From Gemmatimonadaceae bacterium (GTDB taxonomy: Bacteria > Gemmatimonadota > Gemmatimonadetes > Gemmatimonadales > Gemmatimonadaceae), in the NCBI GenBank assembly GCA_016720905.1, contig JADKJT010000003.1, forward strand, positions 287,302 through 351,301: a DNA stretch of 64,000 bases, in the 5' to 3' direction. Positions within the stretch are counted from its first letter, which is position 1. Every line of letters starts with the position of its first letter. This document shows positions 18,243 through 26,167 of this stretch, one piece after another. The notes under the pieces were generated by a model. That model saw only the letters and a program-made list of their open reading frames with translations. It did no database searches and was not told the DNA's origin. The translations under genes and the position numbers were made by a program.

Positions 18243-19511
18243 CTATTCCTCGACGCGGGGGCCAAGGTCCCGTCCGCCGTCAATCAACTGGGCCGGCACG
18301 ATCGAGCCGGCGCCGTAGCGGTGACGTATGCGATCCAGCGCTCGGGTGAGCGCACGATCACGGGCGCTTTCCGCCGGTTCGTCGGAGGGCGGCGACGACG
18401 CCTCAAAGAGCCCCAATTGGGCCGCCTCCGGTGGACCGTCGTCGAAATGTGACAGGCCAATGCCCAGCAGTCGCACACCCACCCGGCGGCGAGTGCGCAG
18501 TTGACGCAATAACGCATGGGCGGCCTGCATCACCGACCGTTCGGACTCGATCGGCAACCGGAGGGTCCGCTGGGCCGACCGTGTGCGAAAATCCGTGTCA
18601 CGCAGTTTGACCGTCACCGTGCGCGCCTGCAGCGACTGTTTGCGGAGATCGGCCGACACGCGAACGGCCAATCGCAACAACTCGCGATCAATCAGCGTCT
18701 CGTCGTGCAGATCCTGTGCAAACGTTTCTTCCCGGCTCACCTGCTTCTGGGTGTCGCGAGGCGTCACCACACTATCATCCAGACCACGGACGCGCCGAAA
18801 CAGCCAGTGCCCGGCACGTTCACCGAGACGGGCAACCAACGCCTCGCGCGTCCAGGCCTGTGCCTCGGCGACCGTCACCAGTCCCAATCGCTCCAGCGTC
18901 TCGGCAAACCGCGGGCCAACCATGGGGAGATCGCCGAGGCGGAAACGCGCGAGAAAGTGCGACTCATCGCCCGGCGTCACGCAGTGCACGCCGGTGGCGC
19001 CGGTACCGGGTTTCGGCTTGCCCACTTCCACCGCCATCTTGGCCACCAGTCGCGTGGCCCCGCCGCCAATGGACACGGACAACCCGGTCGCGTCGAACAC
19101 GGCGTCGCGAAGGCGATGCGCGGTGGCCGTCAACGACTCATGGCCATACAAGGCTTCCGTGCCCGCCATGTCGCAGTACCACTCGTCGATGCTCGACGCT
19201 TGCACCACCGGCGCAAATCGCGCCAGCGCCTGTTGGATTTCCCGACTGCGTCTGCTGCAGGCTCCGCGGGGTACCGGCACGCACATCGCGTTGGGGCACA
19301 GCTGCAGGGCCCGCGCAATCGGCATCGCCGAGCGCACGCCGTATGCGCGGCACTCGTACGACGCGCTGCAGACGACACCGCGTGATCCGGGGCGTCCACC
19401 CACGATGAGCAGGGGCGCGCGGCCGGCGCCTTCCGGGTCTTCCTGGCGCGCCACCGCCACGAAGAACGCATCGGCGTCCACCAACAGGATGCGCCGGTCC
19501 GCGGTCGCCAT
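18243..19511 (-). CDS. dinB: Y-family DNA polymerase IV
   Basis: ATG 19511 gives 422 residues; the open frame further upstream overlaps the preceding gene and lacks homology. Catalytic carboxylates are D12 (VDADAFF) and D109-E110 (SSIDEWY), with the steric-gate aromatic FFV. A little-finger domain follows, and a beta-clamp-binding motif QLGLF is at residues 365-369. The product is an error-prone translesion polymerase that binds the replication clamp. It starts 11 bases after the stop of the D-threonine-aldolase-like gene and is probably cotranscribed with it. No LexA box was recognised. Confidence 0.92.
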   Translation of the reverse strand: MATADRRILLVDADAFFVAVARQEDPEGAGRAPLLIVGGRPGSRGVVCSASYECRAYGVRSAMPIARALQLCPNAMCVPVPRGACSRRSREIQQALARFAPVVQASSIDEWYCDMAGTEALYGHESLTATAHRLRDAVFDATGLSVSIGGGATRLVAKMAVEVGKPKPGTGATGVHCVTPGDESHFLARFRLGDLPMVGPRFAETLERLGLVTVAEAQAWTREALVARLGERAGHWLFRRVRGLDDSVVTPRDTQKQVSREETFAQDLHDETLIDRELLRLAVRVSADLRKQSLQARTVTVKLRDTDFRTRSAQRTLRLPIESERSVMQAAHALLRQLRTRRRVGVRLLGIGLSHFDDGPPEAAQLGLFEASSPPSDEPAESARDRALTRALDRIRHRYGAGSIVPAQLIDGGRDLGPRVEE

Positions 19512-19522
19512 CGCGTCGCGCG

Positions 19523-20662
19523 TCAGACCGCCCGCGGACGCGACGGCCCCAGGTCGTCGAATTCCATGGCCGGCCCGCGGCCACGCGCGGCCACCGGCCA
19601 TCGCGTCTCGACCGCGTGACCGCGGACGCCGATGATCTCGTCGAACAGATGCACGACAATGCACACGTGGTTGGGAACGATGCGCACCTGTTCCCCCAGG
19701 CGCGGGCGCCAGTCGGACTTGGACAGGTCAAGAATGCCGTGTTCTTCCGACATGCGCGCCACCACCACCTCGGGATGGTCGAGCAACGCCCCAAACCCGT
19801 CGCCGTCGGCACGAAGGGGCTCACGACCCAGCGTCTTCGATCCGGCGTCGATCACCGCCTGACCCTTGACTGCCGTACTGACCACCGTGGCGAGCACCGT
19901 GAGTGCGCAATCGTCCCAGTCACAGGCACCAATCGTGGCGGTGGTGCGATCGTTGTACACATACGTGCCGGGGCGCACCTCGGTCACTCCCGGGACTTCG
20001 TGCATGCGCCAGGCGGCCGGTGTCGAGCCGCCACTCACCACGCGCGCCGGGAGGCTCGCGTCGCGCAGCGCCTCGGTGTACCGCGCCAGTGTGGTCGTCA
20101 GCTGCGCCAACGGCGCCGCCTGATCGCCCACATCCTGTCGAATGTGGCCAGGGTAGAACAACAGCCCGGCGAACGTCAGCTGCGAGGCGTCGCTGATTGC
20201 GCGCGCGAGGGCAATCGCCTTGTCGGGCGTCGCCACACCGACACGATGCATGCCGACGTCAACCTCCACGTACACATCGAATTGCCGCCGACCGAGTTTT
20301 GCCGCGACGGAGAGCGCGGTGAGGGCCGCCGCATCATCCGCCGCCACGCCCACCCGAACGTTTTGCGGCAATCGTGCCAGCCGTTCGAGGCGCGCCGCGC
20401 CCACGGGCGGATAGGCGACCAGCAGATCGTCGCACACCTCGCACATGACCTCGGCCTCACGCAGTGTGGCGCAGGTGAGTCCCACCGCGCCGTGCCGGAG
20501 CTGCTCGGCGGCAATCCGCGGCGACTTGTGGGTCTTCACGTGCGGGCGCAATTGCAGACCATGGAGGGTGGCGTATGCCGCCATCCGGTCCAGATTCAAG
20601 GCCAACCGGTCGAGGTCAACAACCGGCACCGGCGTTTCCATCTGCTCCAGAAACGTCGTCAT
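19523..20662 (-). CDS. D-threonine aldolase / D-serine dehydratase-like PLP enzyme
   Basis: ATG 20662 gives 379 residues behind a good purine-rich ribosome site (GGGGGAGGCGGC). The fold is the alanine-racemase-type barrel. PLP Lys is K43 in RPHVKTHKS, and VEVDVGMHRVGV plus the late PNHVC (His and Cys metal ligands) are family signatures. Members cleave D-threonine to glycine and acetaldehyde, or dehydrate D-serine, using PLP and a divalent metal. The substrate cannot be separated by eye. It is divergent from ridA, with 39 bases between the starts. RidA clears the enamine/imine intermediates that PLP dehydratases release, so the pairing is chemically sensible. dinB follows directly. Confidence 0.85.
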   Translation of the reverse strand: MTTFLEQMETPVPVVDLDRLALNLDRMAAYATLHGLQLRPHVKTHKSPRIAAEQLRHGAVGLTCATLREAEVMCEVCDDLLVAYPPVGAARLERLARLPQNVRVGVAADDAAALTALSVAAKLGRRQFDVYVEVDVGMHRVGVATPDKAIALARAISDASQLTFAGLLFYPGHIRQDVGDQAAPLAQLTTTLARYTEALRDASLPARVVSGGSTPAAWRMHEVPGVTEVRPGTYVYNDRTTATIGACDWDDCALTVLATVVSTAVKGQAVIDAGSKTLGREPLRADGDGFGALLDHPEVVVARMSEEHGILDLSKSDWRPRLGEQVRIVPNHVCIVVHLFDEIIGVRGHAVETRWPVAARGRGPAMEFDDLGPSRPRAV

Positions 20663-20701
20663 GCCGCCTCCCCCACACATCCCCTTCGAGAGTTTGTTGC
20701 C

Positions 20702-21094
20702 ATGTCTCCCACTGCGCGTGATTGGACACCCATTCACCTGCCGGAGCTGCCACCACCTGCGGGAGCTTACTCTCCGGGGGTGCGAGCCGGCAATCTTTTG
20801 TTCGTTTCCGGGCAAACGCCCCGTGATCCGGCCACCGGACAGATTGTCGGAACCACCGTTGAAGAGCAGGCACGCCTGACGCTGGCCAATGTGGAGCGCA
20901 TTCTTGGACTCGGCGGTGCCACCCTCCAGCACGTGGTCAGTGTGACGGTCTATCTGGCCGACGAGGATGATTGGGGCCGGTTCAACGAGGTCTACAAGAC
21001 CGTGTTCACCCCACCGTATCCCACGCGCGCCGTGGTGGGCGCAGAGCTGCGCGGCATCCTCGTGGAAATTTCCGCCATCGCGTATCTGCCGTGA
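20702..21094 (+). CDS. ridA: RidA-family enamine/imine deaminase
   Basis: ATG 20702 gives 130 residues, the normal size. GAYSPGVRAGNLLFVSGQ, the catalytic R109 in PPYPTRAVVGAEL and VEISAIAYLP define the Rid/YjgF fold, and the Arg marks the active deaminase group. It hydrolyses reactive 2-aminoacrylate-type intermediates. It stands head to head with the PLP D-amino-acid enzyme. The next gene (esterase) starts at a GTG overlapping this stop codon, so the two are translationally coupled. Confidence 0.92.
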   Translation: MSPTARDWTPIHLPELPPPAGAYSPGVRAGNLLFVSGQTPRDPATGQIVGTTVEEQARLTLANVERILGLGGATLQHVVSVTVYLADEDDWGRFNEVYKTVFTPPYPTRAVVGAELRGILVEISAIAYLP

Positions 21095-21813
21095 CCATCA
21101 ATACACCGGCGACCGGCGCCGTGCCGCGCATTCGTCAGCGATCCACGCTACGGACGGCCCGATACGCCCTGTTGGGCGCCGAGCCGGCCCACGCCAGACG
21201 CATCTGGTTTGCGTTGCACGGCTACGGGATGCTGGCCACGCGATTCATCCGCGCCTTCGAGCAGGCGATCCCCGAGGACACGTGCATTGTCGCCCCGGAA
21301 GCACTGTCGCGCTTCTATCTCGAGATGCCGCGTGCCGACGGCGGGCATATGCAACGCATTGGCGCCACCTGGCTGACGCGTGAATCGCGCGAGTCGGAAA
21401 TCGCGGATGCGCATCGATGGCTGGATACGGTACACGACGAGATCGTCGCGGAGTCAACGGCCGGACAGGGTTCGGCGCCGCAGATCGCGGTGCTCGGGTT
21501 TTCACAGGGGGTGGCCACCGCCATGCGCTGGGTGACCGCTGGACACGTGGCGCCGCGGGAGTTCGTCGCCTGGGCGGGAGGTTTCGCGCAGGATCTCGAT
21601 CGCCAGGCGTTTACCGCGCGGATGAAGGACGCCCAAACGACACTGGTGGCCGGGCTCCACGATCCGTTCGCCACGGAAGCGGCGCGGGCGGCGATGGCCG
21701 AGATGATCATCGCGCTGGAGGTCCCGTACCGCGTGCGATCGTTTGATGGCGCGCACCAGTTGGACGTGCCGTTGCTGACCACGCTCCTGTCGGAGTTCGG
21801 CACGTCGCCGTGA
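21091..21813 (+). CDS. Alpha/beta-hydrolase, phospholipase/carboxylesterase family
   Basis: The start is GTG 21091, overlapping the ridA stop as GTGA; this gives 240 residues. Visible motifs are the oxyanion-hole HGYG (43-46), nucleophile elbow GFSQG (S138), D191 in AGLHDPF and H222 in DGAHQLD. The triad is complete. It lacks a signal peptide, so a cytoplasmic esterase is expected. The natural substrate is unknown. The downstream small gene also overlaps its stop codon, extending the coupled set ridA-esterase-small protein. Confidence 0.85.
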   Translation: MTINTPATGAVPRIRQRSTLRTARYALLGAEPAHARRIWFALHGYGMLATRFIRAFEQAIPEDTCIVAPEALSRFYLEMPRADGGHMQRIGATWLTRESRESEIADAHRWLDTVHDEIVAESTAGQGSAPQIAVLGFSQGVATAMRWVTAGHVAPREFVAWAGGFAQDLDRQAFTARMKDAQTTLVAGLHDPFATEAARAAMAEMIIALEVPYRVRSFDGAHQLDVPLLTTLLSEFGTSP

Positions 21814-22148
21814 ACAGCGTCGTGAACAGCGTTGTGAACGGCGCCGTGTTGGTACACGGCGGAACGATGGCACGCCGCGCGTCGCTGGCAACGGCGCTGC
21901 GTTCCGCCGACGGTCTGTCGGTGCGCGTGCGGGTGTCGTCGCGCGCGGCCGAAGCCGCCAAGTGTCTGGCCGATCCCGCCGTGGTTGCGGTGTTCCTGGT
22001 CGATGCCCCCGACGATGCCGACGCCGTTCGGGCAGCCGCGCTGGCTCGCGGATTGGCGGCTTCGGTGTATGCACTGGAACCACGCGACACGGCCGACGTG
22101 GTGGTCAGCCTCACCCGCGCCGCGCTGCGAGTCAGCGATCGCCTTTGA
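21810..22148 (+). CDS. Small hypothetical protein with tandemly repeated start region
   Basis: GTG 21810 overlaps the esterase stop (GTGA). Three consecutive 12-base units (21810-21845, consensus GTGAACRGCGYY) each begin with an in-frame GTG, so translation could start at 21810, 21822, 21834 or at the GTG 21846. The protein is up to 112 residues. It shows an alternating hydrophobic pattern (AVVAVFLVDAP, ALARGLAASVYALEP) that suggests a Rossmann-like or receiver-like alpha/beta fold, but no motif identifies it. The 3' end overlaps the convergent S4-domain gene by 17 bases. Confidence 0.5.
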   Translation: MNSVVNSVVNGAVLVHGGTMARRASLATALRSADGLSVRVRVSSRAAEAAKCLADPAVVAVFLVDAPDDADAVRAAALARGLAASVYALEPRDTADVVVSLTRAALRVSDRL

Positions 22149-22569
22149 GCTTGCGCAGGTCGCGGCGATCCCGCTTGCCGGGACGGCTGTCGCCGAACGC
22201 AAATGCCGTCGGCATCGATTTCAGTTGCGTGTACACCGCCTCGCGCCGCGCACGACTGTCCGGCAACTCTTCGTACAATTGCTGCGCCACCGACGCCGGT
22301 CCGCGGCGCTGTGCAATATCGCGCACAATCAGCTGCCACTCGTACGGCCCGTCGCGCAACCGAATGCGATCGTCGGCCTGCACCAGTTTGGATCGTTTGG
22401 TGTGCTCGCCGTTCACTTCGATCTTGCCGCCATCAATCGCTTCGGCGGCCAAGGCGCGCGTCTTGAAGAACCGCGCCGCCCACAGCCATTTGTCCAGTCG
22501 CGCCTTGCCCGGCGGTGCGTCGTCCGCTTCGACGGGTTCCGGTGCCGGGGGACGACCGCGCCGACTCAT
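22132..22569 (-). CDS. S4-domain RNA-binding protein, Hsp15-like
   Basis: ATG 22569 gives 145 residues. An S4 domain occupies about residues 22-80 (RLDKWLWAARFFKTRALAAEAIDGGKIEVNG), and a basic tail (RPGKRDRRDLRKLKG) follows. This is the HslR/Hsp15 arrangement: in E. coli it binds free 50S subunits carrying stalled nascent chains. The start codon overlaps the stop of the upstream hypothetical gene as ATGA, so the two are coupled. A ribosome-recycling role is inferred from the family. Confidence 0.87.
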   Translation of the reverse strand: MSRRGRPPAPEPVEADDAPPGKARLDKWLWAARFFKTRALAAEAIDGGKIEVNGEHTKRSKLVQADDRIRLRDGPYEWQLIVRDIAQRRGPASVAQQLYEELPDSRARREAVYTQLKSMPTAFAFGDSRPGKRDRRDLRKLKGDR

Positions 22570-22952
22570 GCGTCGTCGTCCTCGTCCATCTCGTCATCGT
22601 GATCCACCGGGTCGCCCGTCGGTCGACCGGTTTCCGCCGCGGCCACTTCGCGAATGCGGGTCGCGGCGCCCGCGTACACGGCGCGCACGGCAGGCGTGCC
22701 GGCCACGGCAGCCGCGCGTTGCTCCAGCAACGGGATCAACGCCGTCAGCGTGGTGATCATGGCCAGCGCGTCATCGGTGACCGGAATGGCGTCAATCATG
22801 CCGATGACATCATCGCAGGCAGCAGCCATACGTGCCGAGGTGTCGGCGTCCGGGCCGGGTTGGGGCGGACTGCCGCGCAGCGTCTCGGCGCGCTGGCGAA
22901 GCACGCTGGCATCGGTGCGGAATCGGTCAAGCAGGTAGGCGCGCGGCAACAT
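22566..22952 (-). CDS. Hypothetical protein, helical with acidic tail
   Basis: ATG 22952 gives 128 residues. It is predicted to be mostly helical (LLDRFRTDASVLRQRAETL, AMITTLTALIPLLEQRAAAV) with a very acidic C-terminus (DPVDHDDEMDEDDD). No signal peptide, membrane helix or recognised domain is seen. It is translationally coupled to the Hsp15-like gene through an ATGA overlap. The gene to its 5' side (HDOD protein) ends 50 bases away on the same strand. Confidence 0.6.
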   Translation of the reverse strand: MLPRAYLLDRFRTDASVLRQRAETLRGSPPQPGPDADTSARMAAACDDVIGMIDAIPVTDDALAMITTLTALIPLLEQRAAAVAGTPAVRAVYAGAATRIREVAAAETGRPTGDPVDHDDEMDEDDDA

Positions 22953-23002
22953 GGAATGCGTAGAGGAAAACGTGAGAGGAACTCGGTTTCGGCCGTACTC
23001 GG

Positions 23003-24214
23003 TTATGCACTGTCTCCCATCTCATCCCGCGCCGTGCGCCATGCGGCCAGCCATCCTTCACTCACCACCAGCGGGGCAATACCCAGACCGGCACACCGCG
23101 ATCGCAGATCATCCCACCAGCCATACTCGATCGCATCCACGACGTCGACCAACTTGCCAAGCGGCAGCGCGCGATCTACGAGCGTGTCCGCGAGCACCGC
23201 CGGCAATTCCAGACGCTCCGCGAGCTGAATGGCCGGCGCCCCGAATGCAAACTCGGCCACCGACAACAGTCCGGCCATCGCGCGCGCGCGCGGATGCGGC
23301 GCGCCGTCGACGGCGGCGCCCAGCCGCTCCAGCATACGCGCGCGACGCAGCGCAACGAGCGCGATCTCCGGATCGTGAGCCGCGTCAGCCAACAAGCGTG
23401 CCGTGACAACCAGCAGTCGTTCCATGATGGTGTCACGACCGAGCACGTTGATCGCGTGCGCGACCGAGCGGGGGCCGCGATTGCCCATGGAGGCGGATCC
23501 CAGCGAACGGAGCAGGGAGGCACCCAGATGCTGATCTTCATGCACGTACTTGTCAAACGCCGCGTCGGCGGGGCGCCCATCGGCGTATCCGGCCAATGTG
23601 CGCAGCGCGCGCAACGCACACTCCTCGGCGGTCCGGTCGACGGGCGCCGACGCACCGCGCGGCAACAGTCGACCCGAAATCATCGACACGCCCGTGGCCA
23701 GGACGCGATGTCGCGTCGCCCGATCGTCGACATTTCGCACCAAAGGGCGCAGGCCCGCTTCGATCAGCACGCGCACCCGGCTTTCCAGCAGCGGCGCCGA
23801 CGTCCGCATGGCATCGAGCACCAGCATCGAACCGATGAGCGTCGGGGGCAACGGCGCGCCGTCGGGGAATCCTTGCAGGGCAAAGTGCAGTCCGGCTGCT
23901 TGCAGTCGATCCACCGCGCGGCGGTTCGTTGGGTCGTCAAGCGCGTCGGTGGCCAGCAACCACACGGCATCGGTCGACGCAAAGCGCGTCACACTGCCGT
24001 CGCGCAACAGCGACGGCGTGAGCGGAACGACCAGACTGCGCCCGGCCAACCGTCTGAGGGTGGCCACCGATTCCAAGGTCCGCCGCGCGTCCGCCTCGGC
24101 GTCTCCCGGCGTGGCGCGCTCGTACGCCGGACACGCTGAGACGGAATACCCCACCACGCGCTCCCGTCGATCGCGGATCGGCAACAGCGACGTGAGGACG
24201 GCGTCGTTACTCAC
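23003..24214 (-). CDS. HDOD-domain protein with degenerate EAL-like N-terminus
   Basis: GTG 24214 gives 403 residues. The layout fits the YuxH/CdgJ class. The N-terminal 190 residues follow an EAL-like barrel pattern but lack the EAL and DDFG motifs. The C-terminal half is a HDOD-type helical domain (ALRALRTLAGYADG, LLRSLGSASMGNRGPRSVAHAINVLGRDTIMERLL). Such proteins have lost c-di-GMP hydrolysis and act as regulatory scaffolds, often in motility. It starts nine bases after the stop of the CHAD-CYTH gene and belongs to the same operon. Function is inferred from domain layout only. Confidence 0.75.
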   Translation of the reverse strand: MSNDAVLTSLLPIRDRRERVVGYSVSACPAYERATPGDAEADARRTLESVATLRRLAGRSLVVPLTPSLLRDGSVTRFASTDAVWLLATDALDDPTNRRAVDRLQAAGLHFALQGFPDGAPLPPTLIGSMLVLDAMRTSAPLLESRVRVLIEAGLRPLVRNVDDRATRHRVLATGVSMISGRLLPRGASAPVDRTAEECALRALRTLAGYADGRPADAAFDKYVHEDQHLGASLLRSLGSASMGNRGPRSVAHAINVLGRDTIMERLLVVTARLLADAAHDPEIALVALRRARMLERLGAAVDGAPHPRARAMAGLLSVAEFAFGAPAIQLAERLELPAVLADTLVDRALPLGKLVDVVDAIEYGWWDDLRSRCAGLGIAPLVVSEGWLAAWRTARDEMGDSA

Positions 24215-24223
24215 CTGCGTGGC

Positions 24224-25738
24224 TCAGCGCGATCCGCGATCGGGCGACGCACCATCGCGCTGCGCCATGACGGAGTTCAGGTACGCGGTCTCGTGCGTCA
24301 CCTCCCGCACGATGAACGAAGACAGCCACTGCGGAATCTCGATGGGCTGTCCCACGTCATCCAACTCGACCTCCGCCAGGACCAGGTCGCGATCGAGAAA
24401 GACATCCACTTCCCACGTCAGCGATCCCTCGCGAACAACGTGGCGACGCTTGCGAATTCTGGCATTGGCGGTGAGTGGCCACAGTGCGGCAAACAAGTCC
24501 GGCTCGGTCGGCTCCTCAACCTCGATGCGCTCACCCGGTTGGCCGAGCTTGATCGTGCGCGTCAGACGTTCGTCACCGTTCGGCGACACCGATCGCCGCA
24601 ATCGTTCGCGCAGCATGGTGCCGGGCAGCCATCCCTGTTCGATCAAATGCGATGGCGCCATGGCCGCGTGCGGGGGGAGTCCGTGGAGCAGGAACTTGCG
24701 CTCGATTTCCATGGGCAGGCCGTGGCCGTCGGGCAGGTCGCCAAATCGTTTCCCGCGTGTCACCGGCATGGACCGCAGGGCGAGCGCGGCCGCATCCTTC
24801 AGTCGTGCGATGACGTCCGCGTCGCCGCACCAGTATTCACTGAAACGCTCAAAGTGCGCGATGGTGGTGTCGTGCAGCGCGCGAACCAATGCCTCGTGGT
24901 GTTCGTCGTGCGCGCGCAAGGCCAGCACACTTGCATCGCGCATCGCACCCAGCAGATCCTGCCCTTCGGTGGCCTTGTCATACCAGGCCCCGATGGCCGG
25001 GTGCGTTCGTGCAAACGGGGCGAGCATCGCCCGCTGCCGTTTGAGACGAATGCGTATCCGGTGCAGAATCTTCTGCGAACCCACGTCACACACCATGCCG
25101 ATGTCGTGGCGCAGATGCGCCGACCCGCGGTCGATGCGGTCGGCGAGCAGGCGAGCGAACGGGATGGAGATTCCTTCCCGACCGACGGAGTGCGGCAGGC
25201 AGTATCGGCTCAAGCGACCGGCCAGTCGCGCAACGATCGGGTCGAAGTCGCGCGCAAAGGCCCGTGACACCGCGGCACGGTCTTTCCGCGAACCGGCCGC
25301 AATCGTGTGCAGCAAGGCGTCGGCCTCGTCCCGGGCGTCTACGGGCAGGTGATCCCGCTCGGTAACCAGCCAGTCCCGCTGCACATCGTGATCGCGCGGG
25401 GCGCCAGTCGCCGCGCCGAGGCGCCGCAACGACCGACGAATACGCCCACCCTCGCGGAGTTCCGGCGTGTCGCGGTGTTCGTGCAGTGTGGCGCGCAGCC
25501 GGCGGAGCGCGACGCGTGCCTGGTGCAGGGCGTCGATCGACCCTTGGTGCGGCGTCGTTCCGTCGCCCATCGCCTCGGCTTCCATCGTCGCCAACTGCCA
25601 CTGCGCCCGCGCCGCCGTCAGACTGTGCAACCAGTGCAGGGCAACAATCCGCGCCCCTTCGTGCGACGAACGTGACAGCGCCGTCGCCAGAAGCGGGGCG
25701 ATCTCATCGGCGGTCATGGGCATGTCAGCGTGCGTCAC
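24224..25738 (-). CDS. CHAD-CYTH two-domain protein (triphosphate tunnel metalloenzyme type)
   Basis: GTG 25738 overlaps the upstream stop as GTGA; 504 residues. The CHAD domain comes first (about 15-325), with two basic helices, HQARVALRRLRA (72-83) and HRIRIRLKRQRA (226-237), that bind polyphosphate in this family. The CYTH domain (about 342-495) begins with the signature E344-I-E346-R-K348, so the catalytic tunnel motif is intact. The usual order in bacteria is CYTH then CHAD; here it is reversed. Expected activity is hydrolysis of inorganic triphosphate or a related polyphosphate, with the CHAD part targeting polyphosphate granules. It is cotranscribed with CPxCG and HDOD genes. Confidence 0.88.
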   Translation of the reverse strand: MTHADMPMTADEIAPLLATALSRSSHEGARIVALHWLHSLTAARAQWQLATMEAEAMGDGTTPHQGSIDALHQARVALRRLRATLHEHRDTPELREGGRIRRSLRRLGAATGAPRDHDVQRDWLVTERDHLPVDARDEADALLHTIAAGSRKDRAAVSRAFARDFDPIVARLAGRLSRYCLPHSVGREGISIPFARLLADRIDRGSAHLRHDIGMVCDVGSQKILHRIRIRLKRQRAMLAPFARTHPAIGAWYDKATEGQDLLGAMRDASVLALRAHDEHHEALVRALHDTTIAHFERFSEYWCGDADVIARLKDAAALALRSMPVTRGKRFGDLPDGHGLPMEIERKFLLHGLPPHAAMAPSHLIEQGWLPGTMLRERLRRSVSPNGDERLTRTIKLGQPGERIEVEEPTEPDLFAALWPLTANARIRKRRHVVREGSLTWEVDVFLDRDLVLAEVELDDVGQPIEIPQWLSSFIVREVTHETAYLNSVMAQRDGASPDRGSR

Positions 25739-26037
25739 GGATCGTCACTCGCTTCCACGAAGACATCGGCCGTCCCGTCGTCATGATAGGTCACGGACAC
25801 ATTCCAAGGTCGACAGCACACCGCGCAGTCTTCCACGTAGTCCTGTTGCCCGCCAGACCCTGGATCAAGCGTAATCTCCACCGACTCACCGCAATACGGG
25901 CAGGAGACGACGCTGGCCAGATCGGCGACCCCGTCGCCCAGCGGGAACTCGCCATCCAATCGTGCCCTTGAGTCATCGGGCACATCTTCTTCGAGAAACT
26001 CGTCATCGACGGGTTCCCATTCGTCAGGCTGGTCCAT
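25735..26037 (-). CDS. CPxCG-motif zinc-ribbon protein
   Basis: ATG 26037 gives 100 residues (MDQPDEWEPVDDEF); an open frame upstream is probably not translated. An acidic N-terminal extension of about 45 residues precedes a CPYCG...CAVCCRPW zinc-ribbon core with conserved WNV. That core is the CPXCG cysteine-rich family, which is usually only about 60 residues. The function of the family is unknown. The stop overlaps the GTG of the CHAD-CYTH gene. The gene is divergent from the type I secretion operon, with 130 bases between the starts. Confidence 0.8.
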   Translation of the reverse strand: MDQPDEWEPVDDEFLEEDVPDDSRARLDGEFPLGDGVADLASVVSCPYCGESVEITLDPGSGGQQDYVEDCAVCCRPWNVSVTYHDDGTADVFVEASDDP

Positions 26038-26167
26038 CGGCTTCCGTGGGTTCGCGAGGGAAGCGCAATATACCGCGCAGGGGGCCGGAGACTTCAAATC
26101 CGACGGATTTGATCGTAAATTCAGGGGTTTCACGTTTTCGCCTATTCGGAGACCGATTCCGCTTCAT

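Noticed and set aside
23550..25352. 600-codon open frame on the + strand
   Set aside because: Covers the HDOD and CHAD-CYTH genes in antisense and is Arg/Ser-rich with no motif. The minus-strand genes have clear domains.
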